From Candidatus Cloacimonetes bacterium HGW-Cloacimonetes-2 (GTDB lineage Bacteria; Cloacimonadota; Cloacimonadia; Cloacimonadales; Cloacimonadaceae), in the NCBI GenBank assembly GCA_002842035.1, contig PHBP01000007.1:62001-126000 (forward strand): a DNA stretch of 64,000 bases, given 5' to 3'. The notes under the pieces were generated by a model, which did no database searches, had not been told where the DNA came from, and was given only the letters and a program-made list of their open reading frames with translations. Positions within the stretch are counted from its first letter, which is position 1. Each line of letters starts with the position of its first letter. Positions 52,009 to 61,000 of the stretch are shown here, piece by piece. Both the position numbers and the translations under genes were made by a program.

Positions 52009-52484
52009 TGGTAATACCTCAGTTTATTATAGTGGCAATAAGCCACTGCCAAAGCATCGTATGCATCATCTTTGAGATCTGTGCGGGAGAGGCGAAAGAG
52101 GCTATTGACCATAAAGCGTACCTGCTGCTTTCCGGCATTACCATTACCCACAATGGCTTTCTTGATCTCTCTGGGGCTATACTCCACCAATCCGACTCCA
52201 TTTTGAGCCAGCGCTAGCAGCAATACTCCCCTGGCATGCCCGAGCGTAAAGATGCTCTGCACATGCTTGTTGAAGAACATTGTTTCCACCGCAGCGACTT
52301 CCGGTTTGTATTCCGTGATCACTTCACTGATGCTGGTATGGAGCAGCGCCAAGCGCTCGGATAGATCTTTCGTTCGGCTGATATCGATCACTTCGCATCC
52401 TGCCGCGACTACTTTCCTGCCTTCTATTTGCAGCAAACCGTAGCCGCAGTAACGGCTACCAGGATCTATCCCCAATATCAACAC
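52005..52484 (-). CDS. ruvC: Holliday junction resolvase RuvC
   Basis: A 159-residue endonuclease that cuts Holliday junctions symmetrically. The acidic catalytic residues are in LGIDPGSRYCGYG (Asp 6), AVETMFFNKHVQS (Glu about 66) and LKDDAYDALAVAYCH (Asp about 139 and 142). Together with ruvA and yebC it forms the classical yebC-ruvC-ruvA order. It starts 1 bp within the yebC stop. Confidence 0.94.
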   Translation of the reverse strand: MLILGIDPGSRYCGYGLLQIEGRKVVAAGCEVIDISRTKDLSERLALLHTSISEVITEYKPEVAAVETMFFNKHVQSIFTLGHARGVLLLALAQNGVGLVEYSPREIKKAIVGNGNAGKQQVRFMVNSLFRLSRTDLKDDAYDALAVAYCHYNKLRYYQ

Positions 52485-53233
52485 TATTCTTTGTTGAGTT
52501 GCTCCAGAATCTCATCTGAAATTTCGAAATTGGCATATACCTTCTGGGTATCATCCAGATCTTCCAGCATATCGATCAGCTTAAAGAGCTTCGATGCCAC
52601 ATCGTCTGCATTGATCGTGTTTTTAGGAACTCTGGTTAGCTCCGGATTCTCGACCGGAAAGCCCAGCTTTTCCACAGCGGCGATCACAGTATGAAAATCA
52701 CCGGGAGCAGTGTAGATATCAAAGTAATCTTCATTGAGCTCAACGTCTTGGGCTCCGGCTTCCAAAGCCTGCATCATAAACTCATCTTCTTCGAGTCCGG
52801 CAGAGGGTACCTGGAAAAAGCCCTTTTGCTCAAAGTTCCAGGATACAGCTCCGGTCTCGGCGAGATTGCCGCCATACTTGGAGAAACAGTGCCTTAGTTC
52901 TGCCACTGTGCGATTTTTGTTATCGGTCATTACATCGACTACTATGCCCACTCCGTTGTGCCCGTATCCCTCGTATGTAAGCTCTTCATAGGTTGCGCCT
53001 TCGATTTCTCCCGTTCCACGCTTGATCGCTCTTTCAATATTGTCCTTTGGCATATTCTCTGCCTTGGCGCTATTGATAGCGGTTCTCAGCCGGGGATTGG
53101 TTTCGGGATCTCCGCCTCCGCCTTTGGCTGCCAGAATGATCTCTTTTACCAGGCGGGTATAGATCCTGCCGCGCTTAGCGTCAGTCGCAGCCTTCTTGTG
53201 CTTGATGGTACTCCACTTATTATGTCCGGACAT
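52484..53233 (-). CDS. yebC: YebC/PmpR/TACO1-family protein
   Basis: A 249-residue protein of the YebC family with the N-terminal signature MSGHNKWSTIKHKKAATDAKRG (shown in the first 22 residues) and AKAENMPKDNIERAIKRGTG. The family was first described as DNA-binding regulators; more recent work links YebC to ribosome function at polyproline stretches. Either role is possible here. It is the first gene of the ruv run, with a promoter 60-90 bp upstream. Confidence 0.92.
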   Translation of the reverse strand: MSGHNKWSTIKHKKAATDAKRGRIYTRLVKEIILAAKGGGGDPETNPRLRTAINSAKAENMPKDNIERAIKRGTGEIEGATYEELTYEGYGHNGVGIVVDVMTDNKNRTVAELRHCFSKYGGNLAETGAVSWNFEQKGFFQVPSAGLEEDEFMMQALEAGAQDVELNEDYFDIYTAPGDFHTVIAAVEKLGFPVENPELTRVPKNTINADDVASKLFKLIDMLEDLDDTQKVYANFEISDEILEQLNKE

Positions 53234-53293
53234 ACACTACCTCTTTTCTTTCTATTAAGTCTTAATCACAATATCATTTAAGTATTGGCATAT

Positions 53294-53321
53294 ACAATAT
53301 AAGTCGATTGTATAATGTCAA
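53294..53321 (-). promoter_or_regulatory. Candidate promoter of yebC-ruv gene set
   Basis: On the minus strand TTGACA (53321-53316) precedes TATTGT (53299-53294) by 16 bp, about 60 bp before the YebC start. Confidence 0.5.
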
Positions 53322-53324
53322 GAA

Positions 53325-53361
53325 CTAAAAAAAGAGGGAGGCGATGATTGTATCGCCTCCC
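53325..53361 (-). terminator. Rho-independent terminator of EF-G-like gene
   Basis: Read on the minus strand: a 10-bp perfect stem GGGAGGCGAT/ATCGCCTCCC (53361-53352 and 53345-53336) followed by CTC and a T-rich run. It lies 25 bp past the stop codon. Confidence 0.85.
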
Positions 53362-53386
53362 GGATAATTCAGAGTTTATGCTATGA

Positions 53387-55441
53387 TTAGGCTTCTGAAT
53401 CCTGCCAGGCGGCAACAACCTTCTGGGTGATGTCTTCAGGAACCTTTTCGTAGTGTGAGAAGCTTTGGGTAAATCTGCCGCGTCCCTGAGTAAAGGACTT
53501 GAGGGCAGGATAATAGAAATACATTTCGGCTACAGGCATCTGAGCATTCAGATACTGCTTCTTACCGCGCTGTTCCATTCCCATAATACGGCCACGACGG
53601 GTGGAGATATCGCCCATCACGTCGCCCATATATTCGCTGGGAACGATGATGGTAAGCTCGTGGATCGGTTCAAGCAGGATGGGCTTGCATTTCTTGAAGC
53701 CTTCTTTGAGAGCCATTGAAGAGGCAATCTTGAAAGCCATTTCAGAGGAATCGACATCGTGGTAGCTGCCATAATAGACCTCTACTGCCACGTCCACTAC
53801 CTGATAACCGGCGATGATACCCTTTTCCATTGTCTCAACCAGACCCTTCTCGATAGCAGGTATAAAGTTTGATGGAATCACGCCACCAACGATGGCATTG
53901 ATAAATTGGAATCCCTCGCCACGCTCGGTCGGTTTGATCCTGAAATAGACTTCGCCATACTGACCGCGTCCACCGGATTGCTTCTTGTGTCTGTATTGGG
54001 ATTCAGCAGCGCCCATAATGGTCTCTTTGTAAGGGATACGGGGCTCTTTCATCATTGCTTCGACTTTATAGCGGTTCTTCATCTTCTTGAGCACAAGGTT
54101 GAGCTGCTGCTCACCCATACCGGAGATTACGTTTTCGTGCGTCTCGGTATTGAGCTCAAAGCGGATGGTAGGATCTTCAGCAATCACACGTTGCAGGGCG
54201 GCGCCAATCTTGTCTTCATCAGATTGATTGGAAGCTTTGATCATCTGCCAGTAAGTCGGAGATGGTAGCTCCGGCTGAATAAGGGCAAGCTTGCCATTTA
54301 CGGGGCTGATGGTATTCATCACCTTGGCATTCTTGAGCTTGACCAGAGCACCGATCTCACCGGCTCTGATTTCACCTGTATCGATACGGGTCTTACCCAG
54401 CATAAAGTACATATTACCGGCTTTGTCTTTGGCATCCTTTTCGGGGATGTAGAATTCTGTACCGGTCTTGAGTGAGCCGGAGAACATACGGACATAGGCA
54501 AAATCGCCCATGCTGGGATCAGCATAAAGCTTGAAGATGTAGCCCAGGATATCACCATCGGCGCTTGCTTTGATCATCTTCTTGTCGTCGCCTTCCAATA
54601 CTTCCATCTGATCGATATCAGCAGGTGAAGGCAGATAATTGATCACGCCATCGATAAATGCCATCACACCCACCCCGGTTCCGGCTGAGCAGGCAAATGC
54701 AGGGGCTAGTTCGCCCTTGGCAATGGCTTTCTTGAGCCCGGGGATGAGCTTTTCCATCGGAAGCTCCATATTCTCCAGGAACTCATTGAGCAGTTCTTCA
54801 TCGGTTTCTGCAACTGCTTCCATAAGGTGCAACCTGGCATCTTCCACTGCGTCTGTCATATTGGCGGGAACATCAGAGATACCGGAGGGACGGATAGCTT
54901 TTTGACTGATGATATCTACGACACCTTCAAAACCGCCTTCCTTTCCGATCGGAATGTGCAGTTTTACGGGATTGAGACCAAGATTTTCATGGATCGCTTC
55001 CAGAGTCTTGTCATAATCGGCATGTTCATTGTCCATACGGTTTACAACGATCACTTTGCCCACTTTCTTACCTTCGATCTGTTCCAAAGCAAGCTCAAGA
55101 CCTACTTCAAAACCACCCGCGGCATTGGCTACCACTACAGCATTTTCGACCGCGGATACTGCCACAATGGCATCACCGATAAAATCCGGATTACCAGGGG
55201 CATCAAGCAGGTTGATCTTGTGGTCATTGTGATTGATGAAACCGATGGAAAGACCCAGAGACATCTTCTTGGCGGTCTCTTCAGGATCAAAATCCATCAC
55301 TGTATTGCCATCGTCTATCTTACCAAGCCGGTTTACAGCTTTGTTCAAGAAAAATATCTGTTCTGCCAGACTGGTCTTACCAGCGCCGCTTGCACCCAGT
55401 AAGAGAAGATTGCGTATCTTCTTCATATCATAGTCTTTCAT
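53387..55441 (-). CDS. Elongation factor G-like GTPase (FusA2 type)
   Basis: A 684-residue translational GTPase with the EF-G domain order. The P-loop is GASGAGKTSLAEQ (residues 16-28), the G3 motif DAPGNPDFIG (Asp about 83), the G4 motif VNRMD and the G5 motif CSAGTGVGV. Domains II-V continue to the C terminus, including HKKQSGGRGQYGEVYFRI and TRRGRIMGMEQRGKKQYL. The catalytic His of EF-G (DTPGH) is replaced: the segment reads DAPGN. This and the FDPEE region mark the EF-G-like paralogue family rather than the housekeeping factor. The start is ATG 55441 (GAGG 6 nt upstream), not 55453. Function of this paralogue is not established. Confidence 0.85.
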   Translation of the reverse strand: MKDYDMKKIRNLLLLGASGAGKTSLAEQIFFLNKAVNRLGKIDDGNTVMDFDPEETAKKMSLGLSIGFINHNDHKINLLDAPGNPDFIGDAIVAVSAVENAVVVANAAGGFEVGLELALEQIEGKKVGKVIVVNRMDNEHADYDKTLEAIHENLGLNPVKLHIPIGKEGGFEGVVDIISQKAIRPSGISDVPANMTDAVEDARLHLMEAVAETDEELLNEFLENMELPMEKLIPGLKKAIAKGELAPAFACSAGTGVGVMAFIDGVINYLPSPADIDQMEVLEGDDKKMIKASADGDILGYIFKLYADPSMGDFAYVRMFSGSLKTGTEFYIPEKDAKDKAGNMYFMLGKTRIDTGEIRAGEIGALVKLKNAKVMNTISPVNGKLALIQPELPSPTYWQMIKASNQSDEDKIGAALQRVIAEDPTIRFELNTETHENVISGMGEQQLNLVLKKMKNRYKVEAMMKEPRIPYKETIMGAAESQYRHKKQSGGRGQYGEVYFRIKPTERGEGFQFINAIVGGVIPSNFIPAIEKGLVETMEKGIIAGYQVVDVAVEVYYGSYHDVDSSEMAFKIASSMALKEGFKKCKPILLEPIHELTIIVPSEYMGDVMGDISTRRGRIMGMEQRGKKQYLNAQMPVAEMYFYYPALKSFTQGRGRFTQSFSHYEKVPEDITQKVVAAWQDSEA

Positions 55442-55483
55442 ATCTATCCTCATTATTTTTGTTACAAAACTTAGGGTCTGATC

Positions 55484-55512
55484 AAGGATTTTCAGAGCCT
55501 GTCTATTGTCAA
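55484..55512 (-). promoter_or_regulatory. Candidate promoter of EF-G-like gene
   Basis: On the minus strand a consensus TTGACA (55512-55507) is followed 17 bp later by ATCCTT (55489-55484), 43 bp before the start codon. The remainder of this gap shows only a run of nine C at 55627-55635, next to the following stop codon. Confidence 0.5.
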
Positions 55513-55634
55513 TTTCTTTTTGAACTTAGAGCCTCACAAAGCTCCGATACTCGGCTTGATCAGTTCACCCCCACCTGATATCATCCTCCAAGGCGTTATT
55601 GCCATTTCCGATATCTGTAATCAAAGCCCCCCCC

Positions 55635-56051
55635 CTATCTTATGAATGTTACCTTCCTAGTGCTAACGTTTCTACCGTTTACAATCAGATTAACTAAGTA
55701 AATTCCAGATGAGCATCTGGCATTATCCTCATCTCTGCCATCCCAGAATGTGAATTGCTCTCCCGTCTTTTCCGGGTCTATCATTATGCTTTTCACTCTC
55801 TGTCCCTTGATGTTATATATCGTGATACCAGCGCTCCTAACTCTATCTGTGCCAGCACCTCGACTGCTTAGAGAGCTCACTCGAATATTGGTAAAAACGC
55901 TAAAGGGATTAGGATAAGCTGTAAGACTGAGTGCGGGAATCTCCGGAGCTGTGGGATCGTCATTAGCCACAGGTGGAGCTCCAAACTCAAAACAGCCCAT
56001 ATCTATCCTACCTTCCCAGACTCTCTGGTTACCCGCCAGATCATAAGGCAA
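55635..56051 (-). CDS. C-terminal part of frameshifted beta-helix protein, with secretion sorting domain
   Basis: This 138-residue frame continues the beta-helix protein after a frameshift. PYDLAGNQRVWEGRIDMGCFEFG directly continues the sentence broken at the end of the longer frame. It is followed by a linker rich in Pro and Ala and by a sorting domain of about 85 residues: LTAYPNPFSVFTNIRVSS, ITIYNIKGQRVKSIM, FWDGRDEDNARCSSGIYLV and a Lys/Arg-rich end. The domain resembles T9SS type A/FlgD-like tails, which direct proteins to the surface in FCB bacteria. I regard it as part of the gene at 56003-58045, not as a separate protein. It has no start signal of its own. Confidence 0.75.
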   Translation of the reverse strand: MPYDLAGNQRVWEGRIDMGCFEFGAPPVANDDPTAPEIPALSLTAYPNPFSVFTNIRVSSLSSRGAGTDRVRSAGITIYNIKGQRVKSIMIDPEKTGEQFTFWDGRDEDNARCSSGIYLVNLIVNGRNVSTRKVTFIR

Positions 56052-58045
56052 AAGGTTCCCAGATCATAAGGCAAAAGGTTCAAACCCAGCGTATCAGGCG
56101 TACCGCTATTGATGCAGGGAGATAAGGCAGAGAGACTGTAATACAGTGGATCGTGGATACTATCGCCTCCCAGGAAGAGGGGATTGCCGGAGATATTGCT
56201 ATCGGAGTAGTTGATCGTGTTTCCCGCAGCTTGCTGAATACCGGCATAGCCATTTTTGATGAAGGAATGATCAATACTAAGGGTAGTTTCCCATCCTTCT
56301 GCGCTGTAGGGATTTACCCTGATCTGCGAGGAAGTATCGTTGTAGAAGATACTATTGGTGATATCCACGTTGCCATTTACCATCAGATTGTAGCCATCAC
56401 TCTGATTACCGGAAAAAGTGCAGTTTGTGATACTTACGATGGGGTTGTTTCCTGAACTGATCCCGACTATCCCACCCTGAGAGGTGTTATTGCTGAAGAG
56501 GCAGTTATTGAAATTGAAATTATTGCTTTGCTGGGGGAACTGCACTCCACTAATGGCTACCGTAACGGAATTATCATCGGACATGGTAAGATTGGAGAAC
56601 TCGCAGTTGTCAAAGCTCAATTCTCTGTCGGCTTGAATTGAAACGAGGGCATTGGAAGATACAGAACCAGAGACAAAAGTTGAAGTTGCATTGCGGAATA
56701 TTGAGTTAGATATCCTGCCAGACATTGCATCATTAGCGGATAGTAATCCTCCATTTGCGGTAACAATATTCTCAATTATCACATTATCCCACACTATATC
56801 ATAGTCTTTGTCCATCCACAAATTTACCACAGCAACATAATCTGGTCTTACTCCCGATATTCTTAAATTGGATAAATCAATGTTTGTTTCACGGAACCCA
56901 CTTATTGCGCAGCCATTATCTGTATCGGTTGTACTAATAGATAGATCGGAGAGTAATTGATTGTGCTGAGTATGAGACCTGAATACAGTATCGTATGAAC
57001 CATAACCAGCCGGGATCAGCGGATGCGGGCTTCCAATCACTTCGGTATTATCCATCCCGCTGCCCTGCACTATAGTCCAGCTTTTGAGGGCTATAGGAAA
57101 GACCTGATTATTGTCTGTGCGGGAATAAGTCCCCGGCAGCAAATGCACCGTGTTCTGGCTTAGACTATCGGCAGCTATCCTATAGATAGCCTCGTGGATG
57201 GTCTTTAGTGGTGCAGCGGGGCTCAAGCCATCGTTGGCATCGTCACCCTCGGGAGATACAAAGAGGTCGCTATCAATCTCCTGATGATGAGCGTTTTGGA
57301 TATCGAACTGCATTTCGTAATTGTTCAAGCCTTGAGAAAGATAGATAGCATAATAGGTGGTCGGTTCTATCACCGAAAAGGTGTCCAGATAGATAGTAAG
57401 GTCACTGTAAGCATTTTGGATATAGATATCCTGCCCGGAACCGGAACGGTTATTGTAGATTGAACAGCGATTTATGGGGTCGAAAATGATATTATTGACA
57501 TAACCCGTAGCTGCAGATGCCCCGAATCCTCCTCCAAAAATCAAAGCATAGTTTTCAAAGATTGACACTCCACTCAAGGATAGGGTGGAGCCGTTACACT
57601 TTATCCCACCTCCAAAACTGGCAGTATTCCCAAAAACCTTGCAGTTCATCATAGTTGAAGAAGATCCTGAACTAACAAGAATCCCACCTCCTGAGCCTAT
57701 ATTTAGTCCATTAGTTAAAGATAATCCTCTGATATATATATCTGTAGTTGCTTGGTATACCCTCAAGCACGGATTAGTCATCGTCCCATCCACAATAGTT
57801 GAATCTATATAAGCCTCGATACCGGTGATAGCTTCCAGGCTGATTAAGCTGATTTCATTGGTTTGGATAATCAGGTTTTCGTAATATCTCCCAGGATAGA
57901 CCAATACTGTATCTCCCGGGCTACAAGCATCGAGAGCAGCTTGGATGAGGGTATAGTCTCCGCTACCGTCTTGGATTACTCTATGCATAATACTATACGC
58001 CAGACAGGGTAAAGTCAATAGAATTATATAGATCAGCTTTTTCAT
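56003..58045 (-). CDS. Secreted parallel beta-helix protein, N-terminal part of frameshifted gene
   Basis: A signal peptide (MKKLIYIILLTLPCLAYS) precedes about 640 residues of pectin-lyase-like right-handed beta-helix. The first helix starts HRVIQDGSGDYTLIQAALD and contains the usual GGGI/GGGF ladder motifs (GSGGGILVSSGS; SFGGGIKCNGS). A second helix starts with FVSPEGDDANDGLSPAAPLK, a DUF1565-type motif. The last residues, after LNLLPYDLG, are out of frame because of the tandem duplication at 56036-56080. With one copy removed the protein would run on to the sorting domain, about 800 residues in all. It is probably a surface or secreted adhesin or glycan-binding protein. It follows the 1551-residue gene by 54 bp. 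Confidence 0.8.
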   Translation of the reverse strand: MKKLIYIILLTLPCLAYSIMHRVIQDGSGDYTLIQAALDACSPGDTVLVYPGRYYENLIIQTNEISLISLEAITGIEAYIDSTIVDGTMTNPCLRVYQATTDIYIRGLSLTNGLNIGSGGGILVSSGSSSTMMNCKVFGNTASFGGGIKCNGSTLSLSGVSIFENYALIFGGGFGASAATGYVNNIIFDPINRCSIYNNRSGSGQDIYIQNAYSDLTIYLDTFSVIEPTTYYAIYLSQGLNNYEMQFDIQNAHHQEIDSDLFVSPEGDDANDGLSPAAPLKTIHEAIYRIAADSLSQNTVHLLPGTYSRTDNNQVFPIALKSWTIVQGSGMDNTEVIGSPHPLIPAGYGSYDTVFRSHTQHNQLLSDLSISTTDTDNGCAISGFRETNIDLSNLRISGVRPDYVAVVNLWMDKDYDIVWDNVIIENIVTANGGLLSANDAMSGRISNSIFRNATSTFVSGSVSSNALVSIQADRELSFDNCEFSNLTMSDDNSVTVAISGVQFPQQSNNFNFNNCLFSNNTSQGGIVGISSGNNPIVSITNCTFSGNQSDGYNLMVNGNVDITNSIFYNDTSSQIRVNPYSAEGWETTLSIDHSFIKNGYAGIQQAAGNTINYSDSNISGNPLFLGGDSIHDPLYYSLSALSPCINSGTPDTLGLNLLPYDLGTFCLMIWRVTRESGKVG
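56036..56080. repeat. 23-bp tandem duplication causing frameshift
   Basis: A 22-bp sequence (56036-56057) is repeated exactly at 56059-56080, giving a period of 23. Because 23 is not a multiple of three, the reading frame changes. Removing one copy joins the two frames perfectly. Confidence 0.9.
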
Positions 58046-58049
58046 CGTT

Positions 58050-58089
58050 CCTCATTTAATGAGGTGGGAGGGAGTTTCCCTCCCACCTC
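58050..58089 (-). promoter_or_regulatory. Hairpin pair around ribosome binding site between the two beta-helix genes
   Basis: A 13-bp perfect stem GAGGTGGGAGGGA/TCCCTCCCACCTC (58061-58073 and 58077-58089) overlaps by four bases with a second inverted repeat CCTCATTTAATGAGG (58050-58064), one arm of which is the GAGG ribosome binding site of the following gene. The two structures exclude each other. No T run follows, so it is not a good terminator. Confidence 0.55.
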
Positions 58090-58099
58090 AATATTATGT

Positions 58100-61000
58100 T
58101 TATTTCATTAGGAGCATTCTTTTCGAGATTGTCCTACCGGGGGAGGTCAACCGGTAGAAATAGACACCGCTGGATACTGCATTACCATTTGCATCGGTGC
58201 CATTCCATACTTTTCTGTGGTCTCCCGCAGCTTCTTCGCCATTGGCAAGAACTTTTACCAATTGGCCCCTCAGGTTGTATATCTCCAGCCTCACTTGTCC
58301 GGCTTCGGGAAGGCTGTAAGATATCGTGGTACTGGGATTGAAGGGATTGGGGTAGTTCTGATTCAGATGGACTTCAGGAGTAACAGCATTTTCCATATCC
58401 TCTGGAGTGAAGGCAAGATCGTAATAGAGATAACGGCGATTGCCACTAACGTAGTTTGCACTGAACCGCTCAGCATCCATACGGATCATCTTACGTTCCT
58501 GATGCTGAGCTTTGCTGTCGTGGTAGTAAAATACAAAGTCAACCACGCCATCGGTCAGTTTTTCATCAATGCCCAGATAGGCAGATATCTGTTCGATATT
58601 GTTTTCTACTACAACCGCTCCTTTGCACACTCCGTCCAGATACAAGCCTATCTCTTTCAGGTTTGCCATGGCTTCATCCGGGATGGTGATAAATAATGGC
58701 ACATAATCTGGCTTTTCATCATAGACAAAGTGCTCCGGGGTGCCAGCATAGTAAGGTGGAGTATCATCGTCGCCGTCGTTCCATTGGAAGTTTTGATGAT
58801 CATTATTGGTGGTAACGATTACCATATCTCCATAATTCAGCTTGCCAATCTTGCCGTGTAAGCCCCAATAATCTCCCTGGTATTCGGAACGCACCAGGCA
58901 CCAATTCTTGGTCTTGATCATATTGACATCATCCCAGATATCGGCAAAGACATCGTGTGGCCAGGCTGATCCTTCAATAAAATAACCCAGCCAGTTCTCT
59001 GCATGAGCATTATCGTTCATCCCATAAAGGGGGAATTCTGTATTCGAATGTGTCCGGAATCCGCTTTCCCGTAAAGTAATCTGCATAGGAGAGGCAGAGC
59101 GTGGCAATAGCTTGATCTTGTAACCCTGAGGGCTGGAAACGTAGTGGCTTGTTTGAGTTGCAGTCCAGTCGTTTTCGTCCCACAAAAGGTGAGTCTCCTC
59201 TGTGTTATTTCCCTCCCTCCAGTCAATCTGTTGCAGGTAGGTTGGTTCATCATCACCGTACAAGTTTTCGTGAACTGGCAGCAACTCATTAAAGAACTCG
59301 CTAGCTACCAGAGCCCCACCGGTTCTGCTGTTCAATACCGGATAACTTACCCAGTACCATTTTTCCTGATCTGCCTGATTCAAGAAGGTGTATTCCCAGT
59401 ATTGATGGTGAACAGCTCTCTTGGCTCCAATATCAGCAGGAGTACCGTCATAATCATTGACACCGGTACCGGTGTCAATACAATGAGACATTGTGGTTGC
59501 GTTCCATATCGGGACGTAATTGGCATCCAGTTGAGGGTCACATTGGTAGTTGAACCTGGGTGCAGAGGGATTGTAAACGCTATTCGGATCATCGGGGTTG
59601 TAGAGATTAGCTATAAAGCCGGATAGGCTGGTGTTGTGCAGCATATTGTTGTTGATGCTTACGGGACTGTAACCTGCACCTGAATCAATTCTACACCCAG
59701 TGCTGTTGATAGCACTGATTATGTTGTTCCTTATCTGTATGTCCTGTACAGCAATTCCTGCATTGATCCTGAACTTAATAGCAGTCAAAATATTTGGATT
59801 TGGGAGAGTATTAACAATCGTGTTGTTTAGGAACTTTATTGGTGATGCCGCTTGGGTCACATATGTTCTTAACCCAATTACAGATCCATATGGCGTATTA
59901 GAAGGAATATTATCTATAAACAGGTTATCTTTGATTAGAATGTTTGAGGCATCATACACCGACAAGGCATTAGCTTCATAAGCATTATATATATCACAAT
60001 ACCAGCTAGATATGTTGTTAGAGAATTCATTATTTCTGATTAGAATATTCCCTTTACCCTTCGCAACCAGACCGCCACTAAGAGCTCCGGTATTATTCGT
60101 GAATATGTTGTCGGCGATAACGGTCTCTGACGATGTGTTGTTGTTTACAAATAGTCCCCCTGCCTGACAGTATTGAGAATAGGTGTCTAAATCAGTCGTC
60201 ATCACATTATCATGTATCTGGCAACTAGTAATTGAACCTGCACCTTCAAAGTGAATGGCAGCAGCACTGAATATGGGATTACTAGTTCCGGAATACGAGC
60301 TTGATCCGCAGTCGGATACTGTGCAATTGTTGATATTGAGAGTAAGCTGAGGTGATTGCACGCCTCCTGATAGTTCATCCCAATAATCTTTGAATAGAAT
60401 ACCTCTGCCACTATCCGCAATCTTTAAACTATTAATGGTATAAACTGCACCATTGCAGGGGGAATTATCGTCAACTACTAGCTTGATACCATAGCCGTCA
60501 CCATTGATTATTACATCTCCCACCCCTTCAAGAGTGAAGTTAGTGATGCCGAGAGCTGCAAGGGGAGAAAGATCGACCGACTCAGCATATGTTCCGGGCA
60601 GGACTCTAATCCTGATGGCTTCACCAGTGTACAAACCTGAATCAACAAAACTTTGAACAAAATCAACCGCTTGATTGATAGTATGAAACGAGCCATTCCC
60701 AGCACTCGATACACGAATATCATTAAGGTTTAGTGCATAAATCGTGACATTCTGTGCAATCTGATCGTGAAGCATTGCATAAGAATAATTAATGTTTATA
60801 TCACAATACGATGGTATGCAGCCAGGCTTTTCGAAAACGAGTCGAACTGTAACATCCTTAGTATACAAGTATGGGATACTATAAAAACCATTTTGATCTA
60901 TGCTAAATGACCCAAGTCCCTGACCATTGATTAATATACTGCCCGTTATGTTAGAAAAGTCGCTGCCATTGATTTGTCCTTTTATCATGCAAACTGACCT

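Noticed and set aside
55627-55635. Run of nine C as a phase-variation tract
   Set aside because: It lies at and beyond the stop codon of the sorting-domain frame, so length change would not alter the main product; it may still affect the mRNA end.
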